A stretch of DNA of 64,000 nucleotides from an uncultured Bacteroidales bacterium (GTDB lineage: Bacteria > Bacteroidota > Bacteroidia > Bacteroidales > Muribaculaceae). The DNA lies in contig UQVH01000001.1 in NCBI GenBank assembly GCA_900544535.1, positions 62,001-126,000 of the forward strand. The letters run 5' to 3'. Positions within the stretch are counted from its first letter, which is position 1. Every line of letters begins with the position of its first letter. The notes beneath the pieces were generated by a model. That model had not been told where the DNA came from. It searched no databases and saw only the letters and a program-made list of their open reading frames with translations. Position numbers and translations under genes: made by a program. Shown piece by piece: positions 42,825-50,087 of this stretch.

Positions 42825-43318
42825 GCTTCGATCAAAGTACTGAAATATTGACGCATGTCATCCTTGGAAATGACATTTTCACATTTTGCGTAGTAAGGTA
42901 GTCCTTTTCGGGCATTGATCCAAGGCGATTGTTTGTGGGTGATACCCTCTAACGAAATGCCTGATTCATTCTTGTACATTGAAAGCACTTCATTTATGAG
43001 TTCCATCTGTTCGGAAGAAAGAGTCCGATTTAAAATATCACATGGCGATTCTTTGTTTTCCTCCGGAACATATGTGAGGTCACCGTATAAAATGGATTTA
43101 TCTTTGAGTATATCAAATACCTCTCTGCAAACCGGTCCATGAGTCCATGCCTGAAAATCTTCCGAGATCAGTTCTTCGCCAAAATAGGCGAGATGGTATC
43201 CTTCCACCATATAAATTAACTTCTGTAATTTAAGGTGTGACATGTCACCTAAGTGGCTGAGAATATATTCGGCCAATGTAATGACATTAATTCGGGCTGT
43301 CTTGCGAAGGAGTTCCAT
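42821..43318 (-). CDS. Panacea-domain (DUF4065, SocA-like) antitoxin
   Basis: A 165-residue protein of the Panacea/DUF4065 family. It shows the typical ITLAEYILSHLGDMSHLKLQ, KLIYMVEGYHLAYFGEELIS, DFQAWTHGPVCREVFDILKD and a C-terminal NARKGLPYYAKCENVISKDD. Panacea domains serve as antitoxins for many unrelated toxins, encoded next to them. Here the antitoxin comes first and the partner follows with a 4-nt overlap. TACCTTTG at 43353-43360 (minus strand) could be its -7 element. Confidence 0.87.
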   Translation of the reverse strand: MELLRKTARINVITLAEYILSHLGDMSHLKLQKLIYMVEGYHLAYFGEELISEDFQAWTHGPVCREVFDILKDKSILYGDLTYVPEENKESPCDILNRTLSSEQMELINEVLSMYKNESGISLEGITHKQSPWINARKGLPYYAKCENVISKDDMRQYFSTLIEA

Positions 43319-43889
43319 GTGCTCAGTGTTTTATGTTTATCTTTAAAACGCACAAAGGTAAGCATAATATTTTCATAAGTAAAAATAACACAAGCAATTT
43401 TAATATGTTTAACAGCAGCTTTATTACAAGTTTTAATAATATTATTAATATGAGCGACGCCTCAATAAAAGTCGTAGACAAATAATTGCGCTTGATTTTT
43501 TTAATTGGCGGATTTTTATGATATTTGCATTTGAATTCGCATCTGAGAGTTGTAGAGACAGCCTCATCGGATTCGACTTTTCGTTGAATGATGGAGAAAT
43601 CCATCGAAAAGGTGTTATTGAATTTTTATCTTCCATACTCAAACTTGGCGGTTTGTATTGTTCTCGAAGATAATAAGACAATGGCACCTGCATCGGTAGC
43701 CTATACCCGTATGCCTCCGCGAGGGGGCACTCAGTATATGCTTAATCGGTGTGGGGCTGTCGTCTTATCCGGGAACAGAGGCACGCCAAGGCCTGAGTAT
43801 GGGATAAGAACGAGATACAATCCTCACACCTTTTTTATGTCTTTACCATTGATGTTTCGCGGGGATTGAGAAACACACATATTTAACGG
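43319..43889. other. AT-rich divergent gap with a candidate structured RNA
   Basis: No convincing gene lies between the divergent Panacea and DUF2971 genes. The left 250 bp are AT-rich and hold the Panacea promoter. The right part (about 43710-43836) has several nested complementary segments that end in a T-run. Confidence 0.6.
43748..43836 (+). ncRNA. Candidate structured RNA or leader upstream of DUF2971 gene
   Basis: The outer stem GGTGTGGGG (43748-43756) pairs with CCTCACACC (43822-43830), one mismatch, and is followed by six T. An inner stem TCTTATCC (43763-43770) pairs exactly with GGATAAGA (43802-43809). A further hairpin TGCCTCC-GCGA-GGGGGCA lies just upstream. The nesting plus T-run looks like a small terminated RNA or a leader. 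It matches no RNA family that I recognise. Confidence 0.4.
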
Positions 43890-44669
43890 ATGGATACAGA
43901 CAAATATCCCGAATTTGAATTGGAGCGATACGATGAGATCGCTGACGGAGTCTTTGTACTTAAAGATTCCGGTATAACGCTTGACACAAAGATCTATAAA
44001 TATATGGATCTCTCGGCTTTGTTCGGGATTATGGAGGGGCATTTTCGTGTAAGCCGTCGTAAAGATTACTCGGATATTTATGAGCATGGGGTAGTCACAC
44101 TCCGCTGTGCGGAATTCTTGTTACCTGCGGGAGATCCCATTACTGAAAATGATCGGAAGCGCCGGGCTGAGTACGAAAAATTTCGCAAAGCGGCAGCAAA
44201 TCTCCTGTGTTCATGCTTCACTACAACGTCTGCTGAATTGCACAGCATGTGGCTATCATTCACCTCAGGCTATACCGGAGTAAGAATACAGACCACGGTC
44301 GGTGCTTTTGCGGAAAGTCTGAAAGACAGTGGATTCAAATTGTTTATAGCCACCATGAACTATTACGAAGTAGAGATTGGCGCGATTAACAGGACCAGGT
44401 ATATTTTTGCAAAAAACAAGTGTTATGAACCTGAATCCGAATTAAGAATATACTTTCAGCCTGAAGAAAATCTGAACTGCGGCGGTTATAATCAATTTGA
44501 TCAGAATATCTATCTGTCTGTTGATGGCTGCAAGCTGGTGCAGTCTGTATTGTTGTCACCATTCATTCCACCCTCTTTCGGTTTTAAAGGCTGGATTTTG
44601 GAATCAATCCGAAGCAAATTTCCGTATAAAATATCGTATTCCTCCATAAAGGTTGCAGATAATTTTTGA
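43890..44669 (+). CDS. DUF2971 family protein
   Basis: A 259-residue protein that looks like DUF2971: IYKYMDLSALFGIMEGHFRV near the N-terminus, CSCFTTTSAELHSMWLSFTS in the middle (Cys-Trp region) and GVRIQTTVGAFAESL. DUF2971 genes are frequent in defence and mobile regions; the activity is not established. It lacks a signal peptide and starts 54 nt after the candidate structured RNA. Codon use is AT-richer than in the core genes. Confidence 0.8.
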   Translation: MDTDKYPEFELERYDEIADGVFVLKDSGITLDTKIYKYMDLSALFGIMEGHFRVSRRKDYSDIYEHGVVTLRCAEFLLPAGDPITENDRKRRAEYEKFRKAAANLLCSCFTTTSAELHSMWLSFTSGYTGVRIQTTVGAFAESLKDSGFKLFIATMNYYEVEIGAINRTRYIFAKNKCYEPESELRIYFQPEENLNCGGYNQFDQNIYLSVDGCKLVQSVLLSPFIPPSFGFKGWILESIRSKFPYKISYSSIKVADNF

Positions 44670-44740
44670 AAATCTATTTGTTACATGATGCAATTTGTGT
44701 ATTTGAATTACTTATTAATAAACCAACAAATCAAACAATT

Positions 44741-45577
44741 ATGAAATTAGAAAAATTATTCATCGGCTTATTGTTGGTCGTATGTTTCGTTTCGTGTTCT
44801 AAAGACGACGAACCCGGCAACGGCGGTGATCCCGGCAAGAATCCCAATCAGCCTGAAAACAACTCATCGGTGACAATCAATCCCGATGGTTCGACATCCA
44901 CAAAAGCGGTATTCTCCCCAATTGACGAGACGACGTTTTATATCGACTATGTGAAATATCAAATTGTCGATTCTCACCTTGAAATCATAGGCTATGATCC
45001 TTTTGAACTGAAGGGTGATGTAAAACCATACGCTTCTGTTAAATACTTAGGTACTACTTATAATACTCGAATTATAAATAGCGAAGCGTTTAGAAATTGT
45101 AAAACAATAACAAGTATTAATATTCCGAGTTCGATAACGAAAATTAGTAATTATGCCTTTTCTGGATGTAGTTCCTTGGCGAGTGTAACGATTCCAAGTT
45201 CGGTAACGACCATTGGTTATTATGCCTTTGGGGGATGTAGTTCCTTGACGGGTGTAACGATTCCGAGTTCAGTAACGGAAATTGGTTATTATGCCTTTGG
45301 GGGATGTAGTTCCTTGACGAGTGTAACGATTCCGAGTTCAGTAACGAGAATTTGTAATTCAGCCTTTTATAACTGTCTTGAATTGTTAGATATTTATATC
45401 GGAACAAGACCTTATGTATTTAGTGTCGTTGATTCCTATTGGGCGCCTATATACGATACTTGGGGTCCTATATGCGATAATGCAACCTTACATGTTAAAG
45501 CTGAAAATTTGGAATGGTTTAAATCTCACAGAGAATGGAGTAAATTTAAAAACATAGTCGGGGATTATAATCCATAA
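44741..45577 (+). CDS. BspA-like leucine-rich-repeat lipoprotein
   Basis: A 278-residue surface lipoprotein: MKLEKLFIGLLLVVCFVSC carries a lipobox (Cys19), followed by a Gly/Asn/Pro linker. Residues ~125-215 contain LRR_5 repeats of 23 residues (CSSLTSVTIPSSVTRI, with G/S before C). The repeats are also nearly identical as 69-bp DNA units. BspA-like proteins mediate adhesion or binding at the cell surface. The first repeats (KTITSINIPSSITKI) are more diverged. The ATG at 44741 is used because the upstream ATG adds 25 residues before the signal. Confidence 0.88.
   Translation: MKLEKLFIGLLLVVCFVSCSKDDEPGNGGDPGKNPNQPENNSSVTINPDGSTSTKAVFSPIDETTFYIDYVKYQIVDSHLEIIGYDPFELKGDVKPYASVKYLGTTYNTRIINSEAFRNCKTITSINIPSSITKISNYAFSGCSSLASVTIPSSVTTIGYYAFGGCSSLTGVTIPSSVTEIGYYAFGGCSSLTSVTIPSSVTRICNSAFYNCLELLDIYIGTRPYVFSVVDSYWAPIYDTWGPICDNATLHVKAENLEWFKSHREWSKFKNIVGDYNP
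45127..45365 (+). repeat. 69-bp tandem repeats inside the LRR gene
   Basis: About three near-identical 69-bp units with the core GTAACGATTCCGAGTTC or its variant, each coding one 23-residue LRR. High DNA identity makes gain or loss of units by slippage or recombination likely. Confidence 0.8.
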
Positions 45578-45607
45578 TCGGCCTGATTGAGTTTCGATAT
45601 ACACTGA

Positions 45608-45651
45608 CGCGGTGTGGTTTCCGGAGAGGAGACTACACCGCGGTTGTTTTT
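45608..45651. terminator. Terminator after the LRR lipoprotein gene
   Basis: CGCGGTGTGGT pairs with ACTACACCGCG (45608-45642, one G-T pair) around a 13-nt loop. TTGTTTTT follows. It lies between convergent genes. Confidence 0.75.
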
Positions 45652-45681
45652 GGAGGGGAGGATGGAGTGATTTTGATGTAA

Positions 45682-46599
45682 TTAATTGCTTGCCAGCCAG
45701 AGTTTGAAGAGTTTGTCGTGGATTTCGTAGGGGGCGCCGCGTTTTTCGGCGTCGGTCTTGCGTATTTCCTGAGTTTGGGCTAATTGGCGGAGATAGGGTG
45801 ACAGGTTTCCGGCCGGAATGTCGGTTATCTCTCGTAATTGCGAGAGCGTTAACGGTCCATCAGATTTGGCCAAGGCTATCAGAATCTTTTGCGAATAGAT
45901 CGGGAGCGATTCGAATTTGACCCGGTAGATCGGTGCATAGATATTTATCAGTTCTTTCAGGTCGTTGTCGGAATTGTCTGACATATTTATTATGTCGGTG
46001 ATGATTTTTACGGAACGAATGACTGGAGGAAGATATTGGAGCAGGGCCAGAAACCGCTTTGTCTTTTCTGTCGGAGCGGTGTAGTATTTAAGTATGTCAT
46101 CGGAGGGAATTGACGGAACATAGACGATTCTGACGCCTTCGAAGAATGGTGCCTGATAGGATGTGAGAGCATCGGTGACTTTTGGCAGTGCACCGATGAG
46201 CATCGGAGCCTCAGACTGATATAGATAGTTGCGCAGAAGATACTGATCGTCAAACGAACTTCTGTTGAAGAAAAAATCAAGGTCGTCGATTATAACGAAA
46301 CGGCGTTTTCCGCCAATGTTTTTCAATGGCTGCGATCCGTCATAGTCAGTGCCCTCGATGGCTCTGATTATATCGGTGCTGCTGAAAAACTCTTTACCGT
46401 CAAATAGCTGTACACTATCGGCGAAGCCGTTTTCACGCAGACGGCTTGCGATTTCCCTGAGCAGAGTGGATTTGCCCGATCCGAAACTTCCGATCAGGAA
46501 AAGAGGCTGAGGAATGTGGCCGACGGCCTTCTCCGTCTCAGCGTAGCGTAGTATCTGCTCTACTGTCTGTTGAAAGATATTTGTCAGAGAGTCAGGCAT
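45682..46599 (-). CDS. P-loop ATPase with C-terminal winged helix (second of a pair)
   Basis: A 305-residue AAA-type ATPase. Walker A is GSFGSGKST (about 37-45), Walker B is FVIIDDLDFFF and a sensor-like region is PMLIGALPKVTDAL. The last ~80 residues form a winged helix (LTLSQLREITDIPAGNLSPY). It starts 2 nt after the other ATPase gene ends, so the two are one operon. The proteins are alike in architecture (ATPase plus wHTH) but not close in sequence. It resembles Orc/Cdc6-like or STAND-like ATPases of accessory regions. Role unknown. Confidence 0.82.
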   Translation of the reverse strand: MPDSLTNIFQQTVEQILRYAETEKAVGHIPQPLFLIGSFGSGKSTLLREIASRLRENGFADSVQLFDGKEFFSSTDIIRAIEGTDYDGSQPLKNIGGKRRFVIIDDLDFFFNRSSFDDQYLLRNYLYQSEAPMLIGALPKVTDALTSYQAPFFEGVRIVYVPSIPSDDILKYYTAPTEKTKRFLALLQYLPPVIRSVKIITDIINMSDNSDNDLKELINIYAPIYRVKFESLPIYSQKILIALAKSDGPLTLSQLREITDIPAGNLSPYLRQLAQTQEIRKTDAEKRGAPYEIHDKLFKLWLASN

Positions 46600-46601
46600 G
46601 A

Positions 46602-47780
46602 TTATTCAACAAATTTATTGGCCCACCATCTGCGCAGCAATGGCGAGCGGAATTTCCTATACTTACCATTACGCAAAATATAGCCATCATGTTCAAGCAT
46701 TTCAAGCACGGTCGTAAGGCGCTTTTTTATATCTTCGAGCTGAAACGGTTCCTGATCTTTCATCACAAGCCGCAGTAAATCGTCTCTTTTAAAACCTTTT
46801 TCCTTGACTGACATACTGTCGAGAATAGTCTGAGCCATGTTTCTCAGGTCGCGGTATTCGTCAAGACGCTCAGCCCAGGTTATGAATTTGTCGGATTGCG
46901 AAAGTTCAGAGATTGCATCCTCGATGTCTTTCAGCGTTACCGGGGCAGTCTCCGGTTTTTGGATCTTTGAGATCAGGCGGTCTACAATCAGCTGGATGAA
47001 GTAGGGGATAGGCCATTGCAGGAGATTTAGGGTTTCGGCAATGAGATCTTCATCAAATTTAAGTTTATAGGATTGCGCCAGCTCCGAGAGCAGTCCTTTG
47101 GCCTCGTCGGGAGGAAGTTCTCCCAGTTCAAAGTCGACAAGATCGTTTATTGCCTGCGACATCCGATAGTGGTTGGTAAAATTTCTGAGGCCGACAGAGC
47201 CGCAGAAGAGCCATCGGATGCGGGATTTTTCGTTCTGACGGATGCTGCGGAACCAGTTGAGGAGAAATTCGATCTCGTTGCGGTTTTTACCTTCGGCGTC
47301 CATCAGTTTGCCGAGAAACAATGGCAGCTCGTCGATGACTATAAGGGTGTCGTTATCGTGGTCAAACAGATCGGCCAGACGGTTGAAGAGTGATTCGAGC
47401 TGTCCCTGACTGTTCAGATCTATTTTAAATTCGCCGAAATTTATGCCTTTGACCTTATTGAAAGTAGCTTCGATGAAGTCCAATGCTTTTGCGCCGGCCT
47501 TTTCCATCAGCCCTATTCCGGTGAAATCATTGATTAGCTTGCGGAGAAAGGCCTCTTTGGTGGCAATTCCCTGAAGGTCAATATATACGCATTTCCATCC
47601 TTCATTTGTCTTATCGTTGAGCAGCCTTTTGGCGAGAGACGATTTGCCGATACGTCGTGGGGCTGAAAGCAACAGCGACTGTCTTTCATTCAGATAACGG
47701 TGGGCTTTTCTGAGTTCCTGTTCGCGACCGTAGAAATCATCTCCGGTTACGGGGGCGCCGATCATGTTTTTGATAGCCAT
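46602..47780 (-). CDS. P-loop ATPase, archaeal-type AAA (first of a pair)
   Basis: A 392-residue ATPase starting MAIKNMIGAPVTGDDFYGRE. YGREQEL is typical of the archaeal-ATPase/Orc-like family. Walker A is APRRIGKSS (about 43-51), Walker B is TLIVIDELPLFL and a sensor region is IRWLFCGSVGLRN. The C-terminal ~100 residues look like a winged helix (IKKRLTTVLEMLEHDGYILR). It ends RSPLLRRWWANKF, the usual family ending. The ATG at 47831 would lie inside the promoter, so I use 47780. Family members occur in mobile and defence-related loci. Confidence 0.85.
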   Translation of the reverse strand: MAIKNMIGAPVTGDDFYGREQELRKAHRYLNERQSLLLSAPRRIGKSSLAKRLLNDKTNEGWKCVYIDLQGIATKEAFLRKLINDFTGIGLMEKAGAKALDFIEATFNKVKGINFGEFKIDLNSQGQLESLFNRLADLFDHDNDTLIVIDELPLFLGKLMDAEGKNRNEIEFLLNWFRSIRQNEKSRIRWLFCGSVGLRNFTNHYRMSQAINDLVDFELGELPPDEAKGLLSELAQSYKLKFDEDLIAETLNLLQWPIPYFIQLIVDRLISKIQKPETAPVTLKDIEDAISELSQSDKFITWAERLDEYRDLRNMAQTILDSMSVKEKGFKRDDLLRLVMKDQEPFQLEDIKKRLTTVLEMLEHDGYILRNGKYRKFRSPLLRRWWANKFVE

Positions 47781-47828
47781 AAATTCGTGCTGATTGTGCG
47801 AGTGAGAGATACGTGGAAAGAGATGATG

Positions 47829-47883
47829 CAAATATAGAAAAATTTTTATATAGAAAAAAAATTATATAGAAGAATTTTTCTAT
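47829..47883 (-). promoter_or_regulatory. Promoter of the ATPase pair overlapped by an inverted repeat
   Basis: On the minus strand TATATTTG (47829-47836) is a -7 element. ATAGAAAAATT (47834-47844) and its exact complement AATTTTTCTAT (47873-47883) form an inverted repeat 39 bp apart centre to centre. One arm overlaps the -7 element. A dimer or looped repressor could bind here, perhaps one of the winged-helix ATPases (inference). Confidence 0.5.
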
Positions 47884-47934
47884 TTGCTGATGGTCAGGAT
47901 TGAATATTTCAGGGGCGGATGGCTTCGGGCGGTT

Positions 47935-49944
47935 TTAAAGGGAATTGAGTTCGGCTTCGTATTGGCGGATCATTTCGAGGCATTCGTTGACGGTGTTGCG
48001 CTTGGATTCGATGACGCGCTCTTTCTCCCAGTTGTCGCCACCGGAGCCGAGGGCCTGCTGATAGGAGTCTTCGGCTTTTTGCAGTTTGTGTTTCCAGTCG
48101 ATTATCTGTTCTTTCAGGAATGCCTTGCGGTCGGAGTTGTCGCCTCCTGAGGGTGCCGCTGCGGCAACAGCGGCAGAGCTCTTCCCTTTCGCCGCGGCTC
48201 TGGCAGCCTTTGCCGCGGCGCGTTTTTTGGCTTCTTTGGCTGCCAGCTTGGCGTTGTAGGCGTCAGACCATTGTTTGGCGGCGTCGGCCCAAGCCTTGAT
48301 GCGCGCGGCTTTTTCGGCCTGCTTTTTCTGCTCCTGCGCAATGCGGAAATTCTCGATTTCGGCTTTTAGGTCATCGCTCCTGTCGAGCCATTCCTGTTTT
48401 TTCGCGGGTATGACGGAGTCGCGGGTGAATATCAGGTCGCCGAGTATAATGTCGTTCTTCGTCGCAAATTTGTCGGCGAGCGGCGCGTCAAAATCGCGGA
48501 GCCGTTCGAGAGTCCTGAACATCAGCGATGATTCCGCGGAAAAGTTGCGGGGATTCACGCGGTCGAAGAAGCGTACCACCTGATTGCGGAGTTTCTCGTC
48601 GTCAAAGGCCGCGGTGCCGGATTCATAATTCCTGAGGACATACTGCTGTGCTTCGGCATATGAGGCGTATTTGCGCAGAATGCCGCGCGAAATGGCGATG
48701 AGACCGGTTTCCGACAGAGTGTCGATGTCCATCCGCGAAGCTATTTTCAGAATGGAATCGGCCGACGCATATTCCAGACTGCGTTCGAGCCGACCGGCGA
48801 ATTTACGCGTGTAGGCCTTCGCAGGGTCATATTTTTCAGCCACGGCCAGGAGGGTCGGCCGGACGTAGGGTGCCCACCGTCCACCGTCGGCCTCGACGTA
48901 TATGTCGCTGAAACGGGGCGCGATGTCTTCACTGTGGTTTTTGAAATTCGTCAGCCCGGTGTAGAGTTCGCCGCCGATGACCTTGCGGTAGAGAAAGACT
49001 CCGTCTATGCCGGTGGCGGTTATTTCCGAAATGCTGTCTAAGAGCACACGGCCGTCGGTGGTGACGAGTGAAAGCGACTGAGTAGGATAGCCGAGTCCGG
49101 CGGTGCAGGTCGGGACATTGCACTCCGGGCTGACGGAGGTCAGCACACGGTCGGTCGGCGAAAGCAGGCCGTAGCCCGGCACAAAGTCCACGTAGTAGCC
49201 GCCGTGTTCGGCCGTCGAGCCGTCAGGGACGGTAAATTTGCTGAGATAGCCTGATTTGCCGTATTTCGTCATCACGAACGCCTCTTTCCGCGGGCCGTGC
49301 CAGACGCCTATCGGGCTGCCGCCGAACATCAGGCTGTCGACACCCTCGGCCATGCCGCGGGCATATGAGAAATGTTTGACCCGGTCCCTGTCGCCGAAAA
49401 TTTTGCCGTGGCGCAGCGAATACAGGGCGCCTGTGCCCGGCCAGAGAGCCATCGACTGTTTATTGGGAGCCGTCTTGACGAAGATCTCGCCGTCGAGATC
49501 GAGCACCTTAAAATAGCCGCCTGCATTGTCGTCGGGCTTGGTGACAATGCCATAGACATCCGAGGCGATCCCTTTTCTGAATCCTTGGTTTTTGCCTCCA
49601 TATAGGATGAACACCGAACATGGGTCCATCTTTTTGACGGAAATGTCTTTATACCATTGCACGGCCCCGTCGCGGACGAGAAGGGGAGTGCCTTCGGGAG
49701 TAAACAGCGAATATTCGCCTTTTTTCGATGCCACGATATAGGTCTTTCCGTCGACCCATGTCTCTATCCGGGCGTTGTTGTACTGATATTGCTGCTTATG
49801 CTCTTTGAGAAAGCTGTCGTTTGTCCGCATCAGATTCTGCTCAACCGTGACATCGGCATGGTTGGTGATACCGGGTGTCTGCGCGGAAGCGGAGAGGGAG
49901 AGAGTCAGGGCGCCGATCAGCGCGGATATAAAGGCTTGTTTCAT
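47935..49944 (-). CDS. Large secreted protein with C-terminal Ala/Lys coiled coil
   Basis: A 669-residue protein with a signal peptide (MKQAFISALIGALTLSLSAS). The first ~400 residues look beta-rich and may form a repeat fold (KKGEYSLFTPEGTPLLVRDG, FVPGYGLLSPTDRVL). Helices follow. The last ~150 residues are an Ala/Lys/Glu-rich coiled coil (AEKAARIKAWADAAKQWSDA, AAKEAKKRAAAKAARAAAKG) and a further helix pair. No known domain is recognised. The ATG at 50031 is rejected; the one at 49944 starts the signal peptide and fits the promoter. Confidence 0.82.
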   Translation of the reverse strand: MKQAFISALIGALTLSLSASAQTPGITNHADVTVEQNLMRTNDSFLKEHKQQYQYNNARIETWVDGKTYIVASKKGEYSLFTPEGTPLLVRDGAVQWYKDISVKKMDPCSVFILYGGKNQGFRKGIASDVYGIVTKPDDNAGGYFKVLDLDGEIFVKTAPNKQSMALWPGTGALYSLRHGKIFGDRDRVKHFSYARGMAEGVDSLMFGGSPIGVWHGPRKEAFVMTKYGKSGYLSKFTVPDGSTAEHGGYYVDFVPGYGLLSPTDRVLTSVSPECNVPTCTAGLGYPTQSLSLVTTDGRVLLDSISEITATGIDGVFLYRKVIGGELYTGLTNFKNHSEDIAPRFSDIYVEADGGRWAPYVRPTLLAVAEKYDPAKAYTRKFAGRLERSLEYASADSILKIASRMDIDTLSETGLIAISRGILRKYASYAEAQQYVLRNYESGTAAFDDEKLRNQVVRFFDRVNPRNFSAESSLMFRTLERLRDFDAPLADKFATKNDIILGDLIFTRDSVIPAKKQEWLDRSDDLKAEIENFRIAQEQKKQAEKAARIKAWADAAKQWSDAYNAKLAAKEAKKRAAAKAARAAAKGKSSAAVAAAAPSGGDNSDRKAFLKEQIIDWKHKLQKAEDSYQQALGSGGDNWEKERVIESKRNTVNECLEMIRQYEAELNSL

Positions 49945-49972
49945 AGATGGAAAATGGATTGGTTCGCCGATG

Positions 49973-50003
49973 CAAATATAGTCAACTTTCAGCAGTCGGC
50001 AAA
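49973..50003 (-). promoter_or_regulatory. Promoter of the large secreted protein gene
   Basis: On the minus strand TTTG (50000-50003), 19 bp, TATATTTG (49973-49980). Full consensus, 28 bp before the ATG. Confidence 0.75.
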
Positions 50004-50008
50004 ATGCA

Positions 50009-50043
50009 GCAGCGCCACGGGTGCGGGGCATCCGTGGCGCTGC
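50009..50043 (-). terminator. Terminator after yidC
   Basis: A perfect 12-bp GC-rich stem (50009-50020 with 50032-50043), followed on the minus strand by ATTTTG. It lies between yidC and the next gene's promoter. Confidence 0.7.
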
Positions 50044-50087
50044 GGTGTATAGTGGGTTGTCCGGAGAAAACTCTATGGAGATCGGGA

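Noticed and set aside
43748..43830. Known RNA types (SRP RNA, 6S RNA, tmRNA, common riboswitches)
   Set aside because: I compared the conserved cores that I remember and none fitted, so it is left as an unnamed candidate.
43588..43869. 93-codon open frame on the plus strand
   Set aside because: Its translation has no domain or signal, and it covers the strongly base-paired segment 43715-43836, which looks like RNA rather than coding sequence.
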